A DNA stretch of 64,000 bases, taken from contig JAHLWS010000042.1 of NCBI GenBank assembly GCA_019057795.1, positions 1 through 64,000 on the forward strand. Reading direction: 5' to 3'. The stretch's first letter is position 1. Each line of letters begins with the position of its first letter. The DNA is from Promethearchaeota archaeon. Its GTDB lineage: Archaea > Asgardarchaeota > Lokiarchaeia > Sigyniarchaeales > SOKP01. Positions 34,834 to 43,690 of this stretch are shown here, in pieces. Below the pieces are notes generated by a model, which was given only the letters and a program-made list of their open reading frames with translations, was not told where the DNA came from and made no database searches. The position numbers and the translations under genes are program-made.

Positions 34834-35262
34834 ATGTTATTAAATTTATTACAAATGGGAGGTCCTCTAAATGAGGAGACTATGGGTCTAATCCTTATGG
34901 CTGCTTTTGCGGGTGGAGATATCTTGTTATTAAAGCTCGGGTTAACAATAACTAAAGCTCAAAAAAGAACTAGTATGAAATGGGTAGCGGTAAGTTTTCT
35001 AATTCAATTCGGAGTAATTCTTATTATTAGTTCTCCCATGTTTTTGTTAGGATTCGCAGGGGCGTTCAAAGGAGAACCTGAAGTAATCATCCCAATAATA
35101 ATACTTTGTACTTTTATTGACTTAAACGTAATTAATGTCATACATCAAGTTGGCCTTAAACGTTCGTTAATCGTAGTATCGATAATAATCCTTCCCATCG
35201 TCTTTATTATGGTTAATATAGGATCCGTTCTCTCAGGTCCCCCAGGTCCCCCAGGATTTTAA
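34834..35262 (+). CDS. Small four-helix membrane protein of unknown function
   Basis: A 142-residue hydrophobic protein with four predicted membrane helices (about residues 15-40, 49-78, 84-108 and 112-136). It ends in GPPGPPGF. Helix 1 carries an acidic residue (FAGGDILLLK) and helix 3 another (TFIDLNVINVIHQ). No family recognised. A TATA-like TTTAAAT lies about 34 bases before ATG 34834. The pyrF gene converges, 10 bases away. Confidence 0.6.
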   Translation: MLLNLLQMGGPLNEETMGLILMAAFAGGDILLLKLGLTITKAQKRTSMKWVAVSFLIQFGVILIISSPMFLLGFAGAFKGEPEVIIPIIILCTFIDLNVINVIHQVGLKRSLIVVSIIILPIVFIMVNIGSVLSGPPGPPGF

Positions 35263-35272
35263 TAATTTATTT

Positions 35273-36193
35273 TCACAAATTAATTTCTTTGTTAATTTTC
35301 TTGTTCATGTCAATGATTTCGTCTCTCGCAGCTTCACCATACTTATCAGGAGAGAATGATTCTTTTTTATCATACGAATATATTATCCCTCTTGACGAAT
35401 TTACAATTCCCCCCAATCCATTATCGTTAAAACCGTGTTTAATTTCTTTCGCCTGAGCACCTTGAGCTCCAAACCCCGGTATTAGTATGTAGGAGTTTTT
35501 GACTATTTTCCTTATTGCTTTTAATTCTTGTGGGTAAGTTGCTCCTACTACTACTCCCAAATTATGAAAATTAGAAATTTGTTCAAGGTTTTGTCCCCAC
35601 ATAGAAACTAGTTTTGCCATGTGGATATAATTTCTTTCCAGGGTTATATGATCTACTATAACTTCAACATCAGAGTCGGGAACATTAAGGATCCTAGCGC
35701 TAAAGATATCTTGAAAATCTTTACTACTAGGGTTTGAAGTTTTTACTAAAATAAAAAGACCTTTCTCTTTATAACTTAAATAGGGTTTAATCCCATCAAA
35801 TCCAAGGTATGCGTTTATTGTACAAGCGTCAGCATTATAAACTTTAAACGTGGAATACGCGTACGCTTCCGAAGTTGAACCAATATCGTTACGCTTTGAA
35901 TCTAAAATGACAAGTAAATCTTTTTTATGGGCGTATTTTATCGTTTCTTTCAACGCTGCTAACGCCTCATATTTCTCGTAAAATGCGATCTGCGGTTTTA
36001 CAACGGGGATTAAATCAGATGCATGATCAATAAGATTTTTGTTAAATTCTAGAATTATTTTACTCGGTTCTTTTAACTCATCTATTAAATACTTAGGAAT
36101 TTCGCCTTGCTTATCCATCCTGGGATCAAGTCCCATACAAACTACGCTTTTCTTATCCTTTATAGACTGAATTAATCGTTCAATAAAATGCAT
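35273..36193 (-). CDS. pyrF: Orotidine 5'-phosphate decarboxylase (type 2)
   Basis: About 306 residues. It decarboxylates OMP to UMP, the last step of de novo pyrimidine synthesis. The catalytic block LLVILDSKRNDIGSTSEAYA supplies the Asp-x-Lys-x-x-Asp triad. The start CMGLDPRMDK and the phosphate-binding GFGAQGAQAKEIKHGF are typical of the longer type 2 enzyme, which has inserts relative to the ~220-residue archaeal type 1. I choose ATG 36193 (MHFIERLIQSI). A TATA-like TATATAA at about 36212-36220 lies ~25 bases upstream, implying a leaderless mRNA; the longer frame from GTG 36235 would span this promoter. A type 2 PyrF is unusual in archaea and may be acquired. Confidence 0.88.
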   Translation of the reverse strand: MHFIERLIQSIKDKKSVVCMGLDPRMDKQGEIPKYLIDELKEPSKIILEFNKNLIDHASDLIPVVKPQIAFYEKYEALAALKETIKYAHKKDLLVILDSKRNDIGSTSEAYAYSTFKVYNADACTINAYLGFDGIKPYLSYKEKGLFILVKTSNPSSKDFQDIFSARILNVPDSDVEVIVDHITLERNYIHMAKLVSMWGQNLEQISNFHNLGVVVGATYPQELKAIRKIVKNSYILIPGFGAQGAQAKEIKHGFNDNGLGGIVNSSRGIIYSYDKKESFSPDKYGEAARDEIIDMNKKINKEINL

Positions 36194-36380
36194 ATCTAAC
36201 TTTGGTGATTTTTTTATATAATATTGGCAATACACTTAATAATCATTAGCATTGAATTATCAAAATTTTAGAAATTTTTAGCAATAATCTTAAATCTGTA
36301 TATATATAGGAAGTGGTTTCTAAAAAATTTAAAGAATAAAATAAAAAATAGAATTAATTAATTTTATTTAAAAGATTTAT

Positions 36381-36399
36381 ACTCCTGAAAAACAGGAGT
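36381..36399. other. Perfect 7-bp inverted repeat in the pyrF/trx intergenic region
   Basis: ACTCCTG and CAGGAGT are separated by AAAAA. A second small palindrome, CTGTA-TC-TACAG, follows at about 36403-36414. It lies downstream of the thioredoxin gene and upstream of pyrF, both on the minus strand. It may be a terminator hairpin, an operator or the foot of a small RNA. No T-run follows directly, so termination is not favoured. Confidence 0.4.
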
Positions 36400-36489
36400 A
36401 AGCTGTATCTACAGATATTAAATATAAGAATATTATCAAAAACAGTTAAAAAAACATATTTTTTTAACTTCTAAAAATTTCAGAGAAAT

Positions 36490-36834
36490 TTAAATTTGGT
36501 TAATTATTTCTCTCAAAATCTGTTCATTGAAAGATCCAATTGTAACTCCTTTATTTACGATTAATTCCCCATACACTCTAATGTTTTTATTTAAGAGCTT
36601 GCAATCCTTAAAAAATATTAAAGCGGGTACTACATTGATATTCAATTCTCGAGCTAACTTAGAATTGTCACCAATATCAATTTCTTTTAACTTTATAAAA
36701 CCTTCATCTCTAATTTGTTGTAATGTTGTAGAGAGTAATTTACAAGACCTACACCATTTAGTACATAAAACAATTATAAATATACCTTCATCAGGACCAT
36801 CAATTCCAAATTTTTTTAACTCTTCTATATCCAA
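36490..36834 (-). CDS. Thioredoxin-like protein
   Basis: A 114-residue thioredoxin fold. The active site reads KWCRSCK (Cys28, Cys31), with WCRSC instead of the common WCGPC. The cis-Pro is in NINVVPALIFFKD. It would reduce disulfides in the cytosol. An extra segment after the cis-Pro (residues ~73-105) is slightly longer than usual. It begins 21 bases after hisS on the same strand and may be co-transcribed. Partner proteins are unknown. Confidence 0.85.
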   Translation of the reverse strand: MDIEELKKFGIDGPDEGIFIIVLCTKWCRSCKLLSTTLQQIRDEGFIKLKEIDIGDNSKLARELNINVVPALIFFKDCKLLNKNIRVYGELIVNKGVTIGSFNEQILREIINQI

Positions 36835-36855
36835 ATAATGTTATCTCTTTTTTTT

Positions 36856-38217
36856 TTAACTTCCATATTCTTCAATAATGTTATAGATTTTATCAATTAA
36901 ATCTCCAATATCAATAGTACTTTGTTCCTCTGTTTTCATATTTTTAATAGAAACTTTATCATTCTCAGCTTCTTTTGGTCCTATTATCAATACGATTAAA
37001 ACACCAAGCTCATTAGCTTTTTTTAATTGGTTTTTTAAATTTTTAAATCTGTAATCTATTATGCACGGAAAATCCTCATCTCTTACCATTTTTGCTAATT
37101 TTAACGCGTAATTAGACACATTATCGTTAATAGAGGCAATATAAATAGTATCAGTATAGTCTTTTTCTTTAATTTCTTCAGGAATTAAATTATATGTTTT
37201 TAAGAATAATGAAAACATTAACACGCCCATTCCAAACCCTATTCCTGATATTTTTTCGTCTGAGAATAGAGATAACAAGTCGTCGTAACGTCCTCCTCCA
37301 AAAATGCTTCTGATGTTATCTTTTCCGGTATCCAATACTTCGAATACAATACCAGTATAATAATCTAGACCTCTAACAACGCTTGAAGAAAATGTACAAT
37401 ATTCTGTGATGTTTGCTTCTGAAAGTAATAAATTAAAATTTACTAATTCAACATAACCGCGAGAATTGTAAAACTCTTCGGGGATATCCTCGAATTTATT
37501 TAATAAATCCTCTAAAGATGTAGACTCTTTTAGCTTAAAAATGCCTTGTACAATTGTTTCGTCTTGGAAAGAGTCAAGAACAAATCTCTCAAATTCCGAT
37601 TCCTCTAATTTATCGAATTTATCTAATACTTTATATATTAACTTTGATTTCCCTTTAGGTACTTTTAGTATCAGTTCAAACACAGAATCGATAAATCGTC
37701 GATTATTATAAAAAATTTGAAATTGATCTGATGTGGCTCCAAATTCTAAAAAGATATCAACTACGGCATTAAATATTTCGAGTTCTGCATAGAGACCATT
37801 TTCTCCCAAGATGTCCATGTTAATCTGCTTAAATTCCCTTTTCCGACCTTTCTGGGGTCGCTCGTACCTATAACATGTAGGTACTGAAAACCACCTTATG
37901 GGTTTTTTAAGTTCTTGACTTTTTGCCGTGATCATTCGTGCTAACGATGGAGTAAGTTCTGGAATTAGTATTAACTTTTCTCCTTTTTTCTTCTCTACAA
38001 TGAAGGATTGTTCATTTACTAACTCGTCTGAAGATTTAGCAGCAAAAATCTCAATTGGTTCTAATCTTGGACTTTCAAATTCTTCATAACTATATAGTTC
38101 CGCAACATCTCGAATTGTATCAATTATCCAGTTTATTTCCCGTAAATCGGGTGGATAATAATCTTTCATTCCTCTTAGTGGTTTTGTTGAAAATTTCTTA
38201 GACATAATATTATTCAC
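36856..38217 (-). CDS. hisS: Histidyl-tRNA synthetase
   Basis: A 453-residue class II aminoacyl-tRNA synthetase that charges tRNA-His. Motif 1 lies near DYYPPDLREI, and motif 2 is WFSVPTCYRYERPQKGRKRE. The HisA signature is VVRGLDYYTGIVFE, and motif 3 is SGIGFGMGVLMFSL, where the usual Arg of GxGxGxER is not obvious (GFGMGVLMF). GGGRYDDLL and a C-terminal anticodon-binding domain complete it. The missing Arg might reflect lineage divergence. It heads a hisS-trx unit. Confidence 0.92.
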   Translation of the reverse strand: MNNIMSKKFSTKPLRGMKDYYPPDLREINWIIDTIRDVAELYSYEEFESPRLEPIEIFAAKSSDELVNEQSFIVEKKKGEKLILIPELTPSLARMITAKSQELKKPIRWFSVPTCYRYERPQKGRKREFKQINMDILGENGLYAELEIFNAVVDIFLEFGATSDQFQIFYNNRRFIDSVFELILKVPKGKSKLIYKVLDKFDKLEESEFERFVLDSFQDETIVQGIFKLKESTSLEDLLNKFEDIPEEFYNSRGYVELVNFNLLLSEANITEYCTFSSSVVRGLDYYTGIVFEVLDTGKDNIRSIFGGGRYDDLLSLFSDEKISGIGFGMGVLMFSLFLKTYNLIPEEIKEKDYTDTIYIASINDNVSNYALKLAKMVRDEDFPCIIDYRFKNLKNQLKKANELGVLIVLIIGPKEAENDKVSIKNMKTEEQSTIDIGDLIDKIYNIIEEYGS

Positions 38218-38365
38218 TTAAATTAACGCTAGAGTTATTTAAAAAAACGATCATTTACAAATATTTTTTTCGATTTTATTCGATTAAAACACTCTATTTT
38301 TGATTTTTCTAATTAGGAAGTTTTGAGAAGAAAATCTATTAAAATAATTGAGCTTAAAATTAATT

Positions 38366-38743
38366 ATGTCAGGTATTGAAATTATTAATCCTGGAACCCC
38401 TGTTGCAGGACCTTATAGCCCGGGCATAAAGGTAGGTAATTTACTATTTGTTTCTGGTCAAGGATCGGCTCAGCCGGCAACTGATATTAAAGAACAGACT
38501 TTAGCTGCGCTAACTAATATTAAAAAAATCGTAGAAGCTGCTGGAGGTAAAATTTCGAACATTGTCAACACAACCGTATTTTTAAAGAATATTAAAGAAT
38601 TTAACGAAATGAACAGCGTTTATAAAAGGTTTTTTAATGACAACGGAGTTTCTGAATTTTATCCTGCGAGAGCAACAGTGGAAGTATCAAATTTACCTCT
38701 TGCTAGTATGTTAATAGAAATAAGTGCGATTGTAGCGCTATAA
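38366..38743 (+). CDS. ridA: RidA/YjgF-family reactive-intermediate deaminase
   Basis: A 125-residue RidA protein. Markers: PVAGPYSPGIKVGNLLFVSGQ, here broken into AGPYSPG and LLFVSGQGS; QTLAALTNIKKIVEAAG; NTTVFLKN; and PARATVEVSNLPL with the catalytic Arg. It hydrolyses enamine/imine intermediates made by PLP enzymes. The PLP-dependent D-threonine-aldolase-like gene follows about 140 bases later on the same strand. I choose ATG 38366, the family's usual start, over the TTG six codons upstream. Confidence 0.92.
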   Translation: MSGIEIINPGTPVAGPYSPGIKVGNLLFVSGQGSAQPATDIKEQTLAALTNIKKIVEAAGGKISNIVNTTVFLKNIKEFNEMNSVYKRFFNDNGVSEFYPARATVEVSNLPLASMLIEISAIVAL

Positions 38744-38885
38744 ATTAATTAATTATCTTTTTTTTCCTTTTAAATATTATTTCAAATTTTAGGTCATGTC
38801 ACAGCTAATTCCTTATTAACAAAGTCTAAAAAGTAATTTTCATGTATTATCAATTAATTATTAAAGTTGATAGGTTGAAAATAGA

Positions 38886-40070
38886 TTGATATTATCCACT
38901 AGTTATGAGGAATTAAAGGATTTGGTCAAAGATAAAAAATTTCCTATGGTAATTTGTGATCTCGATGCTTTCAATCAGAATTTAGAAAGGGTTGGGAATT
39001 ATTTAAGGAGAGTGAAAAAAAGTTTAAGATTATGCACTAAATCAGTTAGAGTTCCTGAATTGGTAAGTAAAGTTGAAAAGGAAGACTTTGTTAACGGGAT
39101 ATTTACTTATAATTCAGCTGAAGCTTTGTTTTACGCTGAAAATTATAAAATTAAAGATATTTTGTTGGGTTATCCTACGATGTCTAAGGTGGATGTTGAT
39201 GAATTATGCAAAGCAGCTAGCATAGACGGTGTAAGCATTACAGTTATGGTTGACGATGTAAAACATATAAATTTGTTAGAAGAATTAGCAGTTAAAAATA
39301 ATATTGAATTTGATACATTGATCGAAATAGATGTTGCAGACAAATTATTTGGAAGAAATGTTGGCGTTTATAGAAGTCCAATAAGGGACCCCGAAGCAGC
39401 AGTGAAACTAGCACAAATAATAAGTAAAGCAAATAACTTGCATTTTAGGGGAATTATGGGTTACGAAGCTCAAAATGCTAGTATAGGCGATGATAAAGCA
39501 TTATTTAGATTTGCAAAAAAAAGATCTAGGAAACACGTAAATATTTGGCGTCAAAACTTTGTAGACGCCCTTACAAAGGCCGGGTTTCAACCTGAAGTTG
39601 TTAACGGTGGAGGATCTGGGTGTTTTCAAGAAACTGCTGCTGAACCCTCTATAACAGAAATTGGTATAGGGTCTTTGCTTTTTAAATCGCATATTTTCGA
39701 TACAATTAATTCTTTGAACGAGTTTTTACCATCTCTTTTTTTCGTTATTCAAATTGTTAGAAAACCAAAAGAAAATATTGCAACTGCTTTTTCAGGAGGA
39801 TATGTAAGTTCTGGAAGCGTAAGAGCATTACCCATCCCTGTTCTCCCAAAGAAAATAATAACATCTAAAGACGAAGAGTTCGGAGAAGTGCAAACGCCCT
39901 TTACTTTTAACCCGAAACAATTAGATTTAGATCTTGGAGACCCGATATTTTGTAGATTTGGTAAAGCAGGGGAGCCTTTAGGGCATTTTAATCAAGTTTA
40001 TATTTATAAGAATGGTGAAATAATTGACACTTATAAAACCTATAGAGGTTATGGCAAAAGATTTTCTTGA
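38886..40070 (+). CDS. D-threonine aldolase / alanine-racemase-fold PLP enzyme
   Basis: A 394-residue fold-type III PLP enzyme with an alanine-racemase N-terminal barrel. The Schiff-base Lys lies in RLCTKSVRVPE (about residue 52). Downstream are MGYEAQNASIG, VVNGGGSGCFQETA (phosphate-binding glycines) and a C-terminal metal-binding domain of the D-threonine aldolase/DSD1 type (GHFNQVYIYKNGE). Such enzymes cleave D-3-hydroxy-amino acids or dehydrate D-serine, which yields the enamines that RidA removes, fitting its neighbour. It starts at TTG 38886. The substrate is not certain. Confidence 0.75.
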   Translation: MILSTSYEELKDLVKDKKFPMVICDLDAFNQNLERVGNYLRRVKKSLRLCTKSVRVPELVSKVEKEDFVNGIFTYNSAEALFYAENYKIKDILLGYPTMSKVDVDELCKAASIDGVSITVMVDDVKHINLLEELAVKNNIEFDTLIEIDVADKLFGRNVGVYRSPIRDPEAAVKLAQIISKANNLHFRGIMGYEAQNASIGDDKALFRFAKKRSRKHVNIWRQNFVDALTKAGFQPEVVNGGGSGCFQETAAEPSITEIGIGSLLFKSHIFDTINSLNEFLPSLFFVIQIVRKPKENIATAFSGGYVSSGSVRALPIPVLPKKIITSKDEEFGEVQTPFTFNPKQLDLDLGDPIFCRFGKAGEPLGHFNQVYIYKNGEIIDTYKTYRGYGKRFS

Positions 40071-40117
40071 GAAATCTTAAAGATTTAAGAAAAAAAAGAA
40101 AAAAAATTGAAATTGAC

Positions 40118-41953
40118 TTAATATAAATCCTTAATAACAAAATCTAAATTGAGATCTGTTAATGTTTCTTTGAGAGGATAACCCGTTTCAGGATTCCAAC
40201 CCATCTTTTCACAATATCCTTTGTAATCCTCTAAATAATCTACAGTTACTGTTCTTTCAGGTAATTTATTCTTAATGATATCTATTCCTTCTCGTAGCGT
40301 GAATGCTTGTCTCAAAGTTTGAATTCTTTGACCTGTTTTAATCGCTTCGTCGATGTCTAATTCCCATCCAACAACAGCTTTAACTAATTCTAATAGAGGA
40401 TATTTCTGAAAAATATATGCAAATTCACATAGTCCAAGACTATTAGTATATTGCATTATCGCAGTAAAAAGCTTTTCAGCTTCACTTCTATCATCGCCAG
40501 GACGCTTAAATTTTCTTGGTAATGTTAATCCTTCGAATAATCCATTTGGTTTAACTATCGGCCCCATTACAAAAAAATCCAAACTTGCTGTAGTATGTCT
40601 ACCTGGCGTTGGATCGTAAGCGAAAGTAGTACCCATGTTTTTATAATATTTTGGTGAATGCATACCTAATTCTTGGCCTAAGGAGTGCATAGCGTATTCC
40701 GATCCTCTCCCTAATTTTTCTGCTGCTATTTTAGAACCATCTGCCAGTAAATCACCAATTCCTTCCCTATTTATCATTTTATTTAGTAGCGTAATTATAG
40801 ATTCTGAATTTCCCTAAGTCAATTCGAGTCCATCTGTATCATCCTTAGAAATTAAATTGTTTTCGTAACATTCGATTGCAAATGCAATCGTCGCCCCAGC
40901 AGAAATTGTATCTATTCCAGCTCGATTACATATGTCGTTAGCTTTAAAAATTGACATGAGATCGTCGTTAAGCAATAAGTGCCCAAAACTGGAACAAGTC
41001 TCATATTCAGGACGATGAGTCTCTTCTAAATCTACTTCCGGAACTTTCATTATCGCACCACACTGCACTGGGCATGAGAAGCATCCGTAGGGTTTTTCTT
41101 TATATTTATCTATTTCATTACCAGAAATTTTAGTCAATTTATCATCTGGAAAATCTTCTTTAGTACCTCCCCAATTTTTGCAAGGAGTATCCCCTATTTT
41201 AAATAAAATTTCATTTCCCATTGTAGTTCCTAATGTTTTATACCCTAAAATTCCAGCTGCTGTAGAAGTATTAATTCCATTATTATAATCTTTTGTATGT
41301 TGAATAAGAGCATCTTTATCGGAGACAGTAATTTTTTTTCCTCCCTTAAGAACAATTGCTTTAAGTTTTTTGGAACCCATAACAGCTCCAAATCCAGATC
41401 TCCCTGCAACCCTAGCTTTATCATTAACAATTCCAGATATTAAACTTAAATTTTCTCCTGCCTGACCAATACTAGCAATTTGAACGCTTCCATGCTTTTC
41501 TTTTAGTTTATCTTCGGTTTGCACAACATCTAAACCCCATAAATCTGAAGCATCTAAAATTTGCTTATCATCTTCCAAAATTGTTATGTATTTTGGACTG
41601 TTAGCCATACCTTTAATTAAAATTGCATCATACCCACATTTCTTAATTTCTGGACCAAAATAACCTCCACAATTTGAGTCGCCCCAAGTTTTTGTTAGCG
41701 GTGATTTACCCGCAACCATGAAGCGTCCTGTTAAAGGCGCTACTGTTCCAGTTAATAGTCCAGGAAAAAATCCAAATACAGATTCTGGACTGAGAGCATC
41801 TGTTTTTGGAGGTACATTTTCATAAATGAGTTTGGCTGCCAACCCAATACCGCCTAAATATTGTCGATATAACTCTTCTTGTACATCTTCTTCCTTAAAA
41901 GTCCCATCAGTAAGATTTACCCATAATACTTTTCCCATATAACCATTTGGCAT
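40118..41953 (-). CDS. aor: Aldehyde:ferredoxin oxidoreductase-family protein (AOR 2), interrupted by an in-frame TAG
   Basis: An AOR-family gene of 612 codons if one TAG is read through. The first 379 codons carry GYMGKVLWVNLTDGTF, QYLGGIGLAAKLI, GRSGFGAVMGSKKLKAI and the cluster motif CFSCPVQC. TAG stands at codon 380 (40816-40814). The same frame then continues with GNSESIITLL and REGIGDLLADGSK to the fourth Cys (LGLCEFAYIF) and the end at 40118. Relatives have Trp here (LTWGN), so one G-to-A change makes the stop. It may be a fresh pseudogene, a sequencing or assembly error, or readthrough. If functional, it is a tungstopterin, ferredoxin-linked aldehyde oxidoreductase. It is divergent from the UxaA-like pair. 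Confidence 0.85.
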
Positions 41954-42024
41954 TCTTATTAACTCTTTTTAAAAATTTGTAATAAATTCATATACAATTA
42001 TTAAATATAATAAATGCTAAGAAA

Positions 42025-42032
42025 GTTTAAAA
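42025..42032 (+). promoter_or_regulatory. TATA-like box of the UxaA-like operon
   Basis: TTTAAAAA within AAAGTTTAAAAACATTATAA lies about 40 bases before ATG 42070. The spacing allows a short leader. It falls in the divergent gap to AOR 2. Identified by eye only. Confidence 0.35.
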
Positions 42033-42069
42033 ACATTATAAAACAGAATTTGAAAATTTTTAATCTGAG

Positions 42070-42354
42070 ATGTCTGATTTAAAAAAGAAATTCATTATTA
42101 TGCATTTGGATGATAATTGCGCTACGGCTTTAATAGATATTTCTAAAGACACTGAATTAAGAACAAACGAAATTTTCATAAGAATAAATCAAAATATTCC
42201 GATGGGGCATAAATTCTCACTGAAAGATATTAATAAAGGAGAATTAATAAAAAAATACGGTCAAATTATTGGTATAACTACTCAAGATATAAAAACGGGT
42301 GATTGGATTCACACACACAATCTAAAAAGTTACTATTTGGAGGTGGCTAAATAA
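42070..42354 (+). CDS. UxaA-family small subunit (SAF domain), altronate dehydratase-like
   Basis: A 94-residue SAF-domain protein. It contains HLDDNCATALIDI, the pattern INQNIPMGHKFSLKDI (Ile-Pro-x-Gly-His-Lys) and a late GDWIHTHNLKS. These match the N-terminal domain of altronate/galactarate/(S)-sulfolactate dehydratases, which in this family is often a separate small subunit. It would pair with the large subunit encoded next to dehydrate a sugar acid or sulfonate. Its TAA stop overlaps the inferred AUA start of the partner. Confidence 0.85.
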   Translation: MSDLKKKFIIMHLDDNCATALIDISKDTELRTNEIFIRINQNIPMGHKFSLKDINKGELIKKYGQIIGITTQDIKTGDWIHTHNLKSYYLEVAK

Positions 42355-43538
42355 TAACCGAAGAATTCTTTGGTTACCAAAGACCTAAAGGAAAAGTAGG
42401 CATTCGTAACAAAGTAGCTGTTATATCTTCAGTAGTATGCGTTAATCACGTCACACAACAAATTGCGAAACAAATTGAAAATGCGGTAGCTATAACGCAC
42501 CCTCTAGGTTGTGGTCAATTTGGTCCAGACTTTAATTATACAGTTCGAACTTTATCTGGTTTAGGAATAAACCCAAATATTTATGGGGTTATTGTGGTTG
42601 GTTTAGGTTGTGAGAATATCACCAGTAAATTATTGGCAAGAAAAATTAAACAATCAAAAAAACCAGTGGAATTCTTTGATGTCCAAGACATTCAAGGAGG
42701 AACAACCGCAGCAATAGAAAAAGGCATCAAAATTGGAAAAAACATGTCAGAAGCTGCAAAAGAATTAAAACGAGAACCGTTCGACTTCTTTCACTTAGTA
42801 TTAGGTTTAGAATGTGGGAGTTCTGACTCAATTTCTGGAATATCTGCAAATCCTTCTTTGGGAATGATTTCAGATAAGGTCGTAAAATTAGGAGGCACAT
42901 CTATTCTTCCTGAATTTACAGAATGGATAGGTACAGAACATTTGTTAATTGAAAGAGCAGTAAATAAAGATGTAGCTGAAAAAATCCATTCCACTTTAAA
43001 TCGATTTCTAGAAGGAACTAGAAGACTCGGAATAGATTTCCGAGGAATTCAACCAACACCTGGAAATATAAAGGGTGGATTAACTACAATTGAGGAAAAA
43101 TCATTAGGTACTATCGCCAAAGCAGGAAAGGCACCTATCCAAGGATTATTAGAATATTCGGAGGGGGTAAAAGGAAGGGGTTTGTGGTTAATGATTGAAC
43201 CTGGATTAGATATAGAATCAATGACGGGGCTTGCTGCTGCGGGAGCACAGGTAATTATTATGACAACAGGTCGAGGAAGTCCATGTGGGAATCCAGTTGC
43301 CCCTGTAATTAAAGTTTGTGGGAATAAACGAAGTTGTGAATGGATGGCAGGAAATATCGATATTGACGCGAGTAAGATTTTTACGGAAAATAAAAATGTT
43401 GAGAATATTGCTCAAGTACTATGGACTAAACTAAAATCAACTTGTAACGGGGAAAGAACTTTCGCTGAAATTCTAGGTTTTGAAGATTTGGCAATTTTGA
43501 GAGCAAATACAATCCTTTCAACAATGTATCAGCTATAG
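42351..43538 (+). CDS. UxaA-family large subunit (altronate/sulfolactate dehydratase-like), inferred AUA start
   Basis: A 395-residue large subunit. The N-terminal part is unmistakable: FGYQRPKGKVGIRNKVAVIS, then VCVNHVTQQIA, THPLGCGQFGPD. After it come VVGLGCEN, LVLGLECGSSDSISGISANP, TTGRGSPCGNPVAPVIK and KVCGNKRSCEWM. The first GTG (42594) would drop 81 conserved residues. Upstream an in-frame TAA (42348-42350) is followed at once by ATA ATA ACC. GGAGG (42339-42343) lies seven bases before the first ATA, so initiation at AUA is the simplest reading. Conserved Cys may hold a 4Fe-4S cluster or iron. The true substrate (altronate, galactarate, sulfolactate or other) is open. Confidence 0.88.
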   Translation: MITEEFFGYQRPKGKVGIRNKVAVISSVVCVNHVTQQIAKQIENAVAITHPLGCGQFGPDFNYTVRTLSGLGINPNIYGVIVVGLGCENITSKLLARKIKQSKKPVEFFDVQDIQGGTTAAIEKGIKIGKNMSEAAKELKREPFDFFHLVLGLECGSSDSISGISANPSLGMISDKVVKLGGTSILPEFTEWIGTEHLLIERAVNKDVAEKIHSTLNRFLEGTRRLGIDFRGIQPTPGNIKGGLTTIEEKSLGTIAKAGKAPIQGLLEYSEGVKGRGLWLMIEPGLDIESMTGLAAAGAQVIIMTTGRGSPCGNPVAPVIKVCGNKRSCEWMAGNIDIDASKIFTENKNVENIAQVLWTKLKSTCNGERTFAEILGFEDLAILRANTILSTMYQL

Positions 43539-43656
43539 ATTTTACGCAAAACTAATAACCCTTTTTGAATTTAACATAAAATGCATTTAGATTTTTATGA
43601 TCTACGATTTTCCAGTCGAAACTAAGTAAGTTTTTTTTTGTAAAGAAAATTTTCCA

Positions 43657-43669
43657 AAAAAGTTTATAA
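43657..43669 (+). promoter_or_regulatory. BRE/TATA-like promoter of the HTH membrane regulator
   Basis: An A-rich BRE-like stretch followed by GTTTATAA ends about 22 bases before the TTG start at 43691. This is the spacing expected for a leaderless archaeal transcript. Identified by eye. Confidence 0.4.
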
Positions 43670-43690
43670 CAATATCTTTTTTCTGATTAT

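Noticed and set aside
35230..35262. Collagen-like repeat at the end of the small membrane protein
   Set aside because: GPPGPPG is only two Gly-Pro-Pro triplets at a protein end, too short to form a triple helix.
36210..36235. Longer PyrF N-terminus starting at GTG 36235
   Set aside because: The added residues are not typical of PyrF, and the stretch contains a TATA box spaced for a leaderless start at ATG 36193.
40814..40816. Pyrrolysine at the amber codon of AOR 2
   Set aside because: The family residue is Trp, one base from TAG. No other in-frame TAG or pyl gene is seen in the window, so mutation or error is more likely.
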